Below, piece after piece: positions 11,485-22,396 of a stretch of DNA of 64,000 bases; the stretch's first letter is position 1; each line of letters begins with the position of its first letter. The position numbers and the translations under genes are program-made. The notes under the pieces were generated by a model. It was not told the DNA's origin. It made no database searches and worked only from the letters and a program-made list of their open reading frames with translations. This stretch comes from Annona cherimola (taxonomy: Eukaryota; Streptophyta; Magnoliopsida; Magnoliales; Annonaceae), in contig CM059972.1 of NCBI GenBank assembly GCA_030490835.1, positions 90,319,137 to 90,383,136 on the forward strand. Reading direction: 5' to 3'.

Positions 11485-14400
11485 TAGATGTGGTTAGATG
11501 CAGTTAGATGTTGTTAGACGCGATTAGATACAGTTAGATGCGATTAGATGCAGTTAGATGCGGTTAGATACGGTTAGATGTGGTTAGACGCTATTAGATT
11601 AAAGTGAATTTCATTAAATCATATTATTTGGATTTCAAACTCCGTAATTAAGATGTAAACGACCTTATAAGTGGCCAAGGATCATATTACAGGTGTTAAA
11701 TTAGGATTAACATATTAATTTCAAAAATTAGATGCGATTAGATGCGGTTAAACGCTGTTAAATTAAGGTGGATTTCATTAAATCGTATTATCTGAGTTTC
11801 AAAATCTATAATTAAGGTCTAAATAAGGTTATAAGGGTCCGAGAATCATATTACAGGTGTTAAATTAGGATTAACTTATTAATTTCAAAAATTAGATGCG
11901 GTTAGATTGGGTTAGATCCGGTTAGATCGGGTTAGATCCAGTTAGATGCGGTTAGATTATAATGATTTCATTAAATCGTATTATTTGGGTTTTAAATTCT
12001 ATTATTAAATGAGGTTATAAAGGTCCTAGGATCATATTACAGGTGTTAAATTAGGATTAACTTATTAATTTCAAAAATTAAATGCGGTTAGATCGGGTTA
12101 GATACGGGTAGATCGGGTTAGATGCGGTTAGATCCAGTTAGATGCGGTTAGATTATGATGATTTCATTAAATCGTATTATCTGGGTTTCAAAATCTATAA
12201 TTAAGGTCTAAATGAGGTTATAAGGGTCATAGGATCATATTACAGGTGTTAAATTAGGATTAACTTATTAATTTCAAAAATTAGATGCGGTTAGATGCGG
12301 TTAGATCGGGTTAGATGCGGTTAGATCGGGTTAGATACGGTTAGATCGGGTTAGATACGGTTAGATCGGGTTAGATGTGGTTAGATTATGATGATTTCAT
12401 TAAATCGTATTATCTGGGTTTAAAAATTTGTAATTAAGGTCGAAATGAGGTTATAAGGGTCCTATGATCATATTATAGGTGTTAAATTAGGATTAATTTA
12501 TTAATTGCAAAAATTAGATGCGGTTAGATCGGGTTAGATCGGGTTAGATCCGGTTAGATCGGGTTAGATGTGGTTAGATCCAGTTAGATCGGGTTAGATC
12601 CGGTTAGATACGGTTAGATCGGGTTAGATGCGGTTAGATCCAGTTAGATGCGGTTAGATTATGATGATTTCATAAATCGTATTATTTGGGTTTCGAAATC
12701 TGTAATTAAGGTCTAAATGAGGTTATAAGGGTCATAGGATCATATTATAGGCGTTAAATTAGGATTAACTTATTAATTTCAAAAATTAGATGCGGTTAGT
12801 GTTGAGATTATTGATCACGTGTTTGTCGAATAGAATGGTTAATTTGATTTTGATGATTAACAAATAATTGAAATATCATTAAAAAGGATCTAACACATTT
12901 GTCTAAGTGTTATCAGATGTTTTGTTTCTAATTATGTGTATAAAAATGAAAAGGCGAAGAAATTTAAGTTTCAAGCGTTCAAAGTTCGTAAACTGCAAGA
13001 TCAGCAAGTGAAGTCACATCCCAAGTCGACTTCGCTTGCGACTTGGGTGAAGTCCCAGCCCAAGTCGACTTCGCCTGCGACTTCGGACAAAACAGCAAAG
13101 TGAAGTCGCATCCCAAGTCGACTTCACATCTGCGACTTCAAGGCTAGAATTTTGGACAGAGTTTTTTCGACGAGCTTTTACAAAACGAAGTCGCACCCCA
13201 AGTCGACTTCACCCATCCGAAGTCGACTCCACTCATCCGAAGTCGACTCCATTTACGACTTCAACTCGTAACGGTCGAAAATCCGAACGTTGGAGCTCTA
13301 GATGCGCGTGAACCTCCACTCCAACGGCTAGAACCTTTTTCCCTCTATATATACCATTGAAGGATGAACGTGGAGCAAAAAAAAAAGAGAGAAGGAGGAA
13401 AGAAAGAGGAAAACACAAGTTGAGCTTTCATCTTCTAATATTCATGTGTGTTGAAGATATTTGAATAACTATTGAAGCTTCCAAGTGCTACAACTTTCAA
13501 GTGCGCTTCCAAGTTTATCATCTACATGACAAGGAGCTTCCGGTGCTTAATCGAATACACATTGTAAAGTGTAATTTCTCTTTTGTTTATTTTGTTTTGT
13601 GTTGTTGCCTTGAATCGGTATTGGAGACCGAATTCAAGAAGAAGCAAAACAGGGGGTTGGTTTGAGTTTGTCTCACTAACGGGTTTTGCTTGATTGGTTG
13701 GAGTGTGTCTCACCAATCGTTTGGACTTGATTGGTTGAAGTTTGTCTCACCAATCGTTTGGACTTGGTTGGTTGGAGTTGGTCTCACCAACAAGTGATTA
13801 TTGTATATGCCCCCTAGAGCTAGAATCTAGAAGAGAGCGGGTGCTCTAGATTGTATTGAAGATACAATAGTGGAACCCAAGACACAACGGGTGTGTGCTT
13901 GGAAGAGTGGAGTAGGTAAGGTTGCCCGAACCACTATATATCGTTGTCTCTTGTTTGGTTTGATTGTTTACATTTTTATATTCCATTTGCACCCTCTCAT
14001 TTTATCTCATATCACGTTTCATCAAGGGGATTGAAATTACAAGGGGTTAAGTTTTAATTTACCAAAGAATTTTTCAAGAACCCAATTCACCCCTCCCCTC
14101 TTGGGTTTTGCCATAAACTCGGGGCCAACAGTTAGATCGGGTTAGATGCGGTTAGATCCAGTTAGATGCGGTTAGATTATAATGATTTCATTAAATCATA
14201 TTATCTGAGTTTTAAATTCTGTTATTAAGGTCTAAATGACGTTATAAGGGTCCTAGGATCATATTACAGGTGTTAAATTAGGATTAACTTATTAATTTCA
14301 AAAATTAGATGCGGTTAGATCGAGTTAGATACGGTTAGATCGGGTTAGATGCGGTTAGATTATAATGATTTCATTAAATCGTATTATCTGGGTTTTAAAT

Positions 14401-14540
14401 TCTGTTATTAAGGTCTAAATGACGTTATAAGGGTCCTAGGATCATATTACAGGTGTTAAATTAGTATTAACTTATTAATTTCAAAAATTAGATGCGGTTA
14501 GATGTAGTTAGATGCGATTAGATGCGGTTAGATGCGGTTA
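11485..14540 (-). repeat. 10-bp (TTAGATGCGG)n array in ~200-bp units, interrupted by an LTR
   Basis: Reverse counterpart of 1440-2512. Spacers containing TTAGGATTAACTTATTAATT recur near 11701, 11866, 12051, 12253, 12487, 12757, 14278 and 14460, giving eight units against five in copy 1. Decamer blocks reach about 17 units near 12520-12655. The array is split at 12799/14131 by a solo LTR that landed inside one decamer. Confidence 0.9.
12800..14130 (+). mobile_element. SIRE-like Ty1/copia solo LTR
   Basis: This 1,331-bp LTR begins TGTTGAGATT and ends GGGGCCAACA, with the 5-bp duplication GTTAG on both sides (12795-12799 and 14131-14135). There is no internal coding region, so it is a solo LTR left by LTR-LTR recombination. 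A TATA box (TCTATATATACC) lies at about 13344 and is followed by a leader. The 3' part, with its GAGTGGAGTAGGTAAGG and CCGAACCACTATAT motifs and its CAATTCACCCCTCCCCTCTT end, is what I know from SIRE/Maximus-type LTRs. Several GAAGTCGACTTC-like repeats lie in the U3 part (13015-13265). Open frames on its reverse strand are chance. Confidence 0.85.
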
Positions 14541-14956
14541 TATTCCGAAAATAAAAAAATTAATAAATTTTCAAAAAATCAAGAAAAATGAAAGAAGTTA
14601 TTATTTTTTAGAGTACCTTAATTACATTAACTTTAAATAATATAAAATAACTCCTAATAAAAATTTTATTTTCCAACTTTACCAATTATAATAAAATCTT
14701 ATTAAAAAATAATTTTTTGTACACAAATATTTTTAGAAATTTTCAAATAATGAAAATTTATGTCTACATACATTTTACTACTCGATCTAGCAATTCAATG
14801 GAATAGATTGAGATTTTGTATATATATAATACTAATTTTATCAAAAAACCAAACATACTCACATTTTTAAACAAATATACTCACGGTGTAAAATTACCAA
14901 AATGCCCTGCTTCCTTTTTTTCTCTCATGGGAAGTGCTTCCTATGGGTTGGGCCTC

Positions 14957-14965
14957 CTCAGCCTG
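14957..14965 (+). repeat. 9-bp target-site duplication (right) of MULE-like copy 2
   Basis: CTCAGCCTG, an exact match to 7612-7620. Confidence 0.85.
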
Positions 14966-15005
14966 AGTCCCACCATTCGGCAGTAGTCTTTGGCCCTACT
15001 TAGCC
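14966..15005 (-). repeat. Remnant of the gypsy 5' LTR between two insertions
   Basis: About 40 bp of probable LTR sequence between MULE-like copy 2 and a hAT-like MITE. The LTR likely continues at 15564-15600. The assignment rests only on position in the nested insertion order. Confidence 0.4.
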
Positions 15006-15563
15006 TAGGGGTGTTAACGGATCGGGTTGAACGGGTTGGAGTCTAATCCTAAACCTAACCCATTTAATATATCTCAACCCTAATCCGTTTATTAACCCAT
15101 TTAAAAAACTTCAACCCTAACCCATTTACAACCCATTTAATAAACGGGTTAACGGGTTGTTAATGGGTTGTGTTTGTTACTAATTTTCATGCTAAAAATC
15201 TTTAATGAAGTCTGTAAATTTAAATAAATTAAATAATTCGAAACTAACATACCTGAATTTAATTTATTTTGGCTTGAAAACATCAGCTCCAATCTCAAGT
15301 CATCTCTTTAATGCCAATTCTTGTTATAAATATTACATATATATATTTTAATATATTATATTAAATGAGTTATATGGGTTGAACGGGTTAAATAAACGGG
15401 TTGGACGGGTTGCGAAGCCTCAACCCTAATCCGTTTATTTAATTAAATGGTTGAACGGATTGGCGGATCATAACTCATTTATTCAAAAATCTCAACCCAA
15501 ACCCATTTATTAACGGGTTGAACAAGCGGGTTAACGGGTTGACCATGACCATTAACACCCCTA
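15006..15563. mobile_element. hAT-like MITE (558 bp)
   Basis: Starts TAGGGGTGTTAACGG and ends CCATTAACACCCCTA, an inverted tip of about 12 bp. It is flanked by 8-bp duplications ACTTAGCC (14998-15005) and ACCTAGCC (15564-15571), one mismatch apart. The interior is rich in AACCCATTTA/ACGGGTT words and has no coding potential. An 8-bp duplication and TAGGGGTG tips fit hAT-type non-autonomous elements. Confidence 0.85.
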
Positions 15564-15599
15564 ACCTAGCCTCAACACGTATGAGGTTCTACCAATTAC

Positions 15600-16950
15600 C
15601 TATACAACCAATCTATCTGTTTTAATTTTATTCTTTTTATTCTTCATCATTACCTCTATTATATCATATTATTTTCTACAAACTCAAAAACTTTTACGTA
15701 AAAAAATTTTCATCGAAAGTTTTAACAGTTCCCCAACACACCCTTTATCTTTATTTTTTTTATTCATAATTCTTTTTTTTTTCTATGGTATAATGTGTGA
15801 TATCCTGCACACTACCACGCGTAATAGATATTGATGGTGGAGAGGAAAGAAGGATCACCGCTGAATTCATTTTATACCTCAAGATCCTTACACAGCAGAT
15901 CAGTAGACATGTAGGTGGGTCATTTCACCATCAGCATTCAGAATCATTCACGCACAAGGTACTATCGCATTTCCACTGCAGAGCACAAGAGAGAACGTAC
16001 ACGATTTAAACATAGCAGTATATCTCCTAATGTTATCAACCAATACGCCCAGATTTGAAAGAATTTTTCCATTACCGTTTAAAGGGGTAATAAGGATGAG
16101 GGAGTTGGATTCAGCAACGATCTCAGTGTATTGCAGATTAGAAGTTCACTGCAGACCCAGTGACAGAGCTTGCGCTTCCATGAGTAATCGATCTGCGATG
16201 CTCTTCCAAGTCCTGCATCGTGCTTCCCTGCAACCACGACAAATCACCCCAGAACCCTTACGTCCAGATTTCAAAGAATTTTGCCATTATCATTTACTCA
16301 TAATTCTAATATCTATCATATATATATTACATCAATCTTGGGAAAGAAGTGAGGAGCAGCAATGGCATTGTTGACCAACTAAATTATAGAGTCTATAGCT
16401 GTTGCAAATGAATTGGAATGGTTAACTGACGCCTTATCAAAAAATCCAAGGGGAAAATGATTCCAAAATTTTGATAAATATGATAGAGGAAAGGGGTGCT
16501 ACACCTTCCCTGCTCGGTCGTTTGATTTGAAAAGATATGATAGATTGCTTCAAGCTTTGAATCATGTTCTTTCTCTCATGTTCTATAAGCTGGAAATTCT
16601 GTAGCTTGTCTTCTTGCTGATCTACCAATGTATTTCTGAAGATGCTTGTAAAGGTTGTGCTAATTAATGGATTGCCTGAAGGCTCATCTTCCCCCTTTTA
16701 CTCCTATCGAGGAGATTGGGAATGGGCCTAAAAGTAGGCCCACGGGCCTTTCCATAAAAAAATCCACGCTTTTTTACTCATTATTATACGCACCCTCGAT
16801 TTATATTTTCAAAATCTAAACTATTTATTTTGTTAATATCTTTTGTTTTATAATATTATTAAATTTTATTTTAATTAAATAATTTATATTTTACAAAAAA
16901 TAGCATTTTTGAGGAAATATATAATTATTAATTTTTCAATATATATATAT
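15600..16950. other. Low-copy intergenic stretch, no recognised gene
   Basis: This stretch lacks the hallmarks of the flanking repeats and has more even base composition at 15790-16730. Open frames of 60-114 residues (for example 16030-16374) match no family I know. A segment of about 40 bp is present twice in direct orientation (near 16045 and 16255; AGATTTGAAAGAATTTTTCC against AGATTTCAAAGAATTTTGCC). It could hold an old gene fragment or a promoter. I cannot tell which. Confidence 0.4.
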
Positions 16951-16962
16951 ATATATTTACAT

Positions 16963-17346
16963 GGTCCCGCCTATATGAGACCCCATTTCTATGTAACCCC
17001 CTCCATTTTTAAATCTTGATGGTTGATGGAAAATTTACTCCATTTATTATGTTTAATATCATTTCTAGTATCCTGTAATCTCTTTTATTTTTTTAATTTC
17101 ACTGTATATGGTTCACATCTATAAAAGTGTTAAATCAACGTAATAAAATAGTTCAATGTTAAAATATCAACTTTAAAGTAGTTTTTTAACATCTAAACCA
17201 TCTAAAATATCAATAATATATAGATAAATGATCCTAAAAAATACTATTACGTTCTAATACATGAGTGAATAACTTTAAATATTTTTCATAATTTACACAT
17301 GAATATACATATTTTTGAGCAAATGAGGCTTATGCACATACTTGAT
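16963..17346. mobile_element. MITE family A, partial copy (A0)
   Basis: Left part of a repeated element of about 500 bp whose ends read TTCTATGTAACCCCCTCCAT and whose interior has AATATCAACTTTAAAGTAG and CACATGAATATACATATTTT words. It is cut by an LTR fragment at 17347. It is preceded by an (AT)n run. Confidence 0.65.
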
Positions 17347-18075
17347 ATTGGTCCCGAGTTGATGTCACCACCCAAGAGGGGAGGGGAGGGGTGAATTAGG
17401 TATTTTAAAATTCTTTGCTTAATCAGAATTTTTCTCTTTTTGTAGAATTAATCCCATCAATGAAACGATCGGTGAGTTGGAGAGAAATGGCGCAGTAGAA
17501 AAACTAAAACACAAGCAATCAATCAACGTCAAAAGATAATGATATATAGTGCTTTGGGCAACCTCCCCTACTCCACTTTTCCAATCACACAACCGTTGTA
17601 GCTTGGGTTCCACTATTGTATTTTCAATACAACTCAAAGCAACAGCTCTCTTCTAGATTCTAGCTCTAGGAGGCTTGTACAATCTCAGCACAAGTAGGTG
17701 ACGAGTTCCACTCTAATCATACACTACTTTGCCTTCACTTGGTTTCAATCTTCAATACCAAACCAAGTGGGAAAAACAAGTAAACAATTAATAAAAGATC
17801 TACACGTTACAAATTTGTGTAGGCAGTTTTGAGCACGTAGAAGAACTTGTGGAAGTAGTTGTTGATAGAGCAATGCAGCTTTCAGCAATTTTAAATGCCA
17901 AGTTCTTCTTCAAACTTCTTGTAGATCACTTCAAATGTAAGAAAGAGTGGAAGGTGAGCTCATTCAATGTTTTTCCAACTTTGTGTACGTTCACTTGATA
18001 CTTCTTAAATAATGAGAAGTGAATTCGAACGTTTAGTGGTAGGTGGTGCGCATTTAATGAGTCAACGTTTGAATT
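17347..18075 (-). mobile_element. Degraded SIRE-like LTR (minus strand)
   Basis: Reversed, this ends in GGGTGGTGACATCAACTCGG and matches the 3' third of the LTR at 12800-14130: the CACCCCTCCCCTCCCCTCTT block, the AGAATCTAGAAGAGAGC block, and a GAGTAGGGGAGGTTGCC block. The 5' part is much more diverged and no target duplication was found. It is an older, probably truncated copy of a related family. Confidence 0.7.
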
Positions 18076-18190
18076 TTTCTGACCATGGATAAATGATTGT
18101 ATAAAACTTCATTGCATTCTAATATATGTGAGACTTATTTTTGGGCAAATGTACCACTGTTTTGCACTAAGACAGCTCTCATATATAAAT
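18076..18190. mobile_element. MITE family B remnant
   Basis: Right-end fragment of family B. The ATAAATGATTGTATAAA and GGGCAAATGTACCACTG words match the complete copies at 19017-19372 and 19915-20290. Confidence 0.5.
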
Positions 18191-18196
18191 ATATAT

Positions 18197-18708
18197 GGGC
18201 TCCGCTTCTATGTAACTAGGTTACATAGAAGCGATCCCATGTAACCCTCCCACGAATTTAAAATATTGATTATTGATAGAAAATTCAATTCATTCATTTA
18301 TTTAACACCATTTGTTTTGCTAGGAGACTAAGTTTCATCCAAATCAAGTATGTACATGGCCACATTTGCTCAAAAATATGTATATTCATGTGTAAATTAT
18401 GAAAAACGCTTAGATCCATTCACACATGTATTATAATGTAATACTACTGTATAGAGTCATTTATGTACATATTATTGATATTGTATATGGTTTAGATGTT
18501 GAAAAAATTACTTTAAAGTTGATATTTTAGCATTGAACCATTTTATTATGTTGATTTTATAAATTTATAGATGAGACCCATATATAGTGACATTAAAAAA
18601 ATAAAAGTATTTCCAGGATACTATAAATGATGCTAAATATAATGGATGAAGTAGATTTTCCTTCAACCATCAAGATTCTAAAAATGAAGGGAGTTACATA
18701 GAAAGTAA
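18197..18708. mobile_element. MITE family A, copy A1, with a perfect tip hairpin
   Basis: The left end carries CGCTTCTATGTAAC, a three-base loop, then its exact reverse complement (18203-18233). The interior matches the other A copies, and the right end reads GAAGGGAGTTACATAGAAAG. An AT microsatellite precedes it. No open frame. Confidence 0.72.
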
Positions 18709-18710
18709 GT

Positions 18711-18955
18711 TTTATAAAATGTTGAAAAAATTGCTTTAAAGTTGTTATTTATATTAAACTATTTTATTATGTTAAATTTATACTATTTTCAGATGAGGTC
18801 CATACACATATCTGATTGGGATGAAAATTGATATGGTAATAAAATACATTATTCTAAATGCAATGAGTGGAATAAATTATAATTTTATGAACATGTGAGG
18901 CCCATTTTGGCACAATTGTACTACTGTTATGGTACAATTGCGTTGTACTTGAATA

Positions 18956-18957
<2 letters not shown>
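18711..18957. mobile_element. MITE family B, copy B1 (left-truncated)
   Basis: Right end CATTTTGGCACAATTGTACT then TTGTACTTGAATATTTCTC, the reverse of the family B tip. The left end is lost at the junction with A1. Confidence 0.6.
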
Positions 18958-18991
<34 letters not shown>

Positions 18992-19021
18992 GAGAGAGAG
19001 AGAGAGAAAGAAAGAGAGAGA
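18958..19021. repeat. (CT)n(AT)n(AG)n palindromic microsatellite
   Basis: A run of about ten CT units passes through ATATATATAT into a run of AG units, making a nearly perfect hairpin of about 60 bases. It lies exactly at the facing tips of MITE copies B1 and B2. Confidence 0.9.
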
Positions 19022-19372
19022 GTTGTTCAGATGCACCACAATTGCAACAAAACAGCGGTGTAGTTGCCCAAAAAAGGCCCCACACATATTAAAATACAAT
19101 GAAACTTTATACAATCATTTATCCATATAAATAACATACTTTTGACAGTTTAGATCTTGAAAAAATTACTTTAAAGCTGTTATTTATATCAAACTATTTT
19201 ATTACGTTGAATTTGTACTATTTTCAAATGGGGTCCATTCACATATCCAATTAGGATAAAAATTAATATGGTGGTAGAATACATTCTTTTAAATATAATG
19301 GGTGGAGTAAATTTTAATTTGATCATCATGTAGGGCCCATTTTAGCACCATTGCTGCACTTGAAAATATCTC
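19017..19372. mobile_element. MITE family B, complete copy B2
   Basis: About 356 bp, from GAGAGTTGTTCAGATGCACC to the reversed tip (GAGATATTTTCAAGTGCAGC). Both ends carry a GGGCC/AGGCCCCACA block about 50 bp inside. No coding potential. The tips resemble those of the FAR1 MULE at 22269-29503. Confidence 0.72.
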
Positions 19373-19383
19373 ATGTATATATC

Positions 19384-19904
19384 AGTCTCGCTTCTATGTA
19401 ATCGGGTTACATAGAAGCGGGCCTATGTAACTCCTTCAAAATCTAAAATTTTAATCCTTAATGAAAAATCTAATCCATTCATTGTATTTAATATCATTTG
19501 TTTAACTAGGAGACCAAGTTTCATCACAATCAAGTATGTTTATGGGCCACATTTGTTCAAATATAAATGTAAATTATGAAAAATGCTTAGATCTATTTAT
19601 ACATGTATTAGAATACAATAATACTTATAGAATCATCTATTTATACATAAATGATATTTTAGATGGTTTAGATGTCAAAAATGCTACTTTAAAATTAATA
19701 TTTTAGCATTTTTCATAATTTACATATGAATATTTACATTTTTCTAACAAATGTGGCCCATAAATATATTTGATTGAGATGAACTTAATTCACTAGATAA
19801 ACAAATGACGTTAAATATAATAAATGGATTAGATTTTCTATCAAAGATCAAAATCTTAGATTTTGAAGGGGTTACATGGGTTGTCTCTAGTTACATAGAA
19901 GCGG
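19384..19904. mobile_element. MITE family A, copy A2
   Basis: Left tip with the GCTTCTATGTAA hairpin and its reverse complement (19389-19419). Right end reads GGGTTACATGGG then TAGTTACATAGAAGCGG. Full-length copy of about 520 bp. Confidence 0.75.
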
Positions 19905-19914
19905 ATATGTATAT

Positions 19915-20290
19915 GAGAAATATTCAAGTGCAGCTTCACTGCACCACAATTATGGTGCAGTTATCTCAAAATGAGCCCCATATGATCATACAATTATAAT
20001 CTACTCCACCTATTATATTTAGAATTATGTATTCTATTGTCATACTTTTCATCCCAATTGAATATGTGTATGGACTCCATTTCAAAACGGTACAAATTTA
20101 ATATAATAAAATAATTTAATGTAAATAACAACTTTAAAGTTGTTTTTATCAACATGTAAATTATTTGCTATAAAATTTATATTTGGATAAATGATTGTAT
20201 AAAGTATCAATATATTTAAGTACATGTAGGGCCCATTTTAGGCCAAATGTACTGTTAATTATGGCATAGTTTCACCACGCAAGAAAGGTT
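19915..20290. mobile_element. MITE family B, complete copy B3
   Basis: Starts GAGAAATATTCAAGTGCAGC, followed by a short palindrome (GTGCAG...CTGCAC). The right end has the GTAGGGCCCATTTTAGGCC block and runs into a CT microsatellite. About 376 bp. Confidence 0.72.
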
Positions 20291-20317
20291 CTCTCTCTCT
20301 CTCTCTTTATATATATA

Positions 20318-20848
20318 CTATTCTACTTCTATAAAATTTCCTTTCCATGTAACCCCATTCATTTTTAAAATCTTGATGGTTGACGAAAAATTCACTCAAT
20401 CAATTGTGTTTAACATCATTTCTAGTATCGTGGAAACCTTTTTATTTTTTAAATTTTACTATATAGGGTCCCATCTATGAAAGTGTAAAATTAATGTAAT
20501 AAAATGGTTCAATGTTAAAATATTAACTTTAAAATAGTTTTTTTAACATCTAAACTATCTAAAATATCAATAATATGTGAATAAATGATCCTAAAAGATA
20601 TTGTTACATTGTAATACATGTGTGACTAGAACTAATCATTTTTCATAATTTACACATGAATATACATATTTTCGAGCAAATATGGCCCATGCACATACTT
20701 GATTTGGATGAAACTTGGTCTTTGATCTAAACAAATGGTGTTAAATATAATAAATGGATTAAATTTTCCATCAAAGATCAATATCTTGAAATTTGAGGAG
20801 GTCATATAGGATTGCTTCTATGTAACCTCATTTTATAGAAGCAGAACC
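20318..20848. mobile_element. MITE family A, copy A3
   Basis: Left end TTCTACTTCTATAAAATTTC then CATGTAACCCCATTC; right end GATTGCTTCTATGTAACCTC then TTATAGAAGCAG. The interior is colinear with A0 and A6. Confidence 0.72.
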
Positions 20849-20871
20849 CATATATATATGTAAATATATAT

Positions 20872-21400
20872 AGGGTTCCAATCGGAGTCATGTGACCTTT
20901 TAAATTTAAATATTTTGATCTTTGATGAAAATTCAATCCATTCATTATACTTAACACCACTTGTTTTTCATGAAAAATTACTTGTTTAGTTAGGTGATCA
21001 AGTTTCACCTAAATCAACTATGTATATAGGCATATTTGTTTAAAAATATATATATTCTTGTGTAAATTAAGAAAAAAGCTTAGATCCGGTAACACATGTA
21101 TTAGAATATAATAATATTTTACAGAATTATTAATTTACATAGAAATGATATTTTAGATAGTTTAGATGTTGAAAATACTACTTTAAAATTAATACTTTAG
21201 CATTAAATATTTTATTATATTGATTTTTACCATTTATAGATGAGACCCATATACAGTGATACTAGACAAATGAGAGTGTTTCCAAGATAATATAAATAAT
21301 GCTAAATACAATACATGAAGTAAATTTTCCATCAAACATCAAAATTTTAAAAATGAAGAGGGTTACATAGACAAGGGGTTTCATAGAAGTGTGCCCAATG
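20872..21400. mobile_element. MITE family A, copy A4
   Basis: Starts AGGGTTCCAATCGGAGTCAT and ends GAGGGTTACATAGACAAGGG. The interior shares the CATCAAACATCAAAATTTTA and TTAGCATTAAATATTTTATT words with the other copies. Confidence 0.68.
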
Positions 21401-21724
21401 AAATTCCCTTGTCATGTAACCCTCTTTATTTTAAAAATCTTGATGGTTGATGAAAAGTACACTTTGTTCATTGTATTTAGTATAATTTATATTATCTTGG
21501 AAACTCTCTAGCATCATTGTGTATGAGTCTCATCCATGAATGGGTAAAATTAATTTAATAAAGTAGTTTAATGCTAAAATATCAATTTTAAAGTAGTATT
21601 TTCAACATCTAAACCATCTAAAATATCATTTTTATACAAATAAATGATTTATAAAGTATTATTACATTCTAATATATGTGCAAATGGATCTAAGCATTTT
21701 TTATAATTTACACATGAATATATA
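21401..21724. mobile_element. MITE family A, partial copy A5
   Basis: Left part only (CTTGTCATGTAACCCTCTTT onward). It ends at CACATGAATATA where copy A6 begins. Confidence 0.6.
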
Positions 21725-22258
21725 CGAGAGCACTTCTATGAAACCTCTTCTCTATGTAACTCCTTCCATTTTTAAAATCTTGATAGTTTATGAAAATTCT
21801 ACTCAATCCATTGTGTTTAACATCATTTCTAATATCCTGAAAATCCTTTTATTTTTTTAATTTCACATTATATGAGTCCCATCTATGAAAGTGTGAAATA
21901 AATGTAATAAAATGGTTCAATGTTAAAATATCAACTTTAAAGTAGTTTTTTTCAACATCTAAACTATCTAAAACATTAATAATATGTGGATAAATGATCT
22001 TATAAATTATCGTTACATTCTAATACATATGTGAATGGATCTAAGCATTTTTCTTAATTTACACATGAATGTACCTATTTTTAAGCAATTGTGGCCTATG
22101 CACATATTGGATTTAGATGAAACTTGGTCTCCAGCTAAACAAATGATATTAAATATAATGAATGAATTAAATTTTTCATCAAATGTCAAAATCTCAAAAA
22201 TAGAGGGGGTTACACGAAATCACTTCTATGTAACCCAGTTACATAAAGGCGTGTCCGT
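21725..22258. mobile_element. MITE family A, copy A6
   Basis: Left end CACTTCTATGAAACCTC and CTATGTAACTCCTTCC; right end CACTTCTATGTAACCCAGTT with its partial reverse complement. It directly precedes the left duplication of the FAR1 MULE. Confidence 0.72.
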
Positions 22259-22259
22259 A

Positions 22260-22268
22260 ATATATATA
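22260..22268 (+). repeat. 9-bp duplication (left) of the FAR1 MULE
   Basis: ATATATATA, repeated at 29504-29512. The length fits MULE insertion, but because the sequence is a microsatellite the match is weak evidence by itself. Confidence 0.6.
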
Positions 22269-22370
22269 GGGATATATTCAGGTGCAGCAACGTTGCACCC
22301 GAATTCCCCATGCAGGTGCGCCATCGCGCCGTCCATTCCGGCGCGTGAGATCCTGGCCGCTTATTCGGCC
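22269..22370 (+). repeat. Left terminal inverted repeat of the FAR1 MULE
   Basis: 102 bp, GC-rich in its inner half (CGCGCCGTCCATTCCGGCGC). It matches the reverse complement of 29402-29503. Confidence 0.9.
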
Positions 22371-22396
22371 CCGCGAGTAGGCCGCATGGAGGAGCT

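Larger units (their letters stand above)
7621..14956 (-). mobile_element. Large non-autonomous MULE-like element, copy 2 (inverted)
   Basis: This is the second copy of the element at 1095-6111, in the opposite orientation and inserted in the gypsy 5' LTR. It spans 7,336 bp, or about 6.0 kb once the 1,331-bp solo LTR and its 5-bp duplication are subtracted. Its tips GAGAGCCAACCCAT (7621) and, reversed, GAGGCCCAACCCAT (14956) are flanked by a perfect 9-bp duplication, CTCAGCCTG. The internal order mirrors copy 1: ORF-bearing segment, 51-bp minisatellite, AT-rich DNA, decamer array. It is longer than copy 1 because the arrays have more units (about 24 against 19 minisatellite copies, 8 against 5 higher-order decamer units). 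No transposase is encoded, so it must have moved in trans. The family assignment comes from the duplication length and tip structure. Confidence 0.82.

Noticed and set aside
11485..12799. Interstitial telomere
   Set aside because: The unit is a decamer (TTAGATCGGG) and not TTTAGGG, and the array is an internal part of a transposon present twice.
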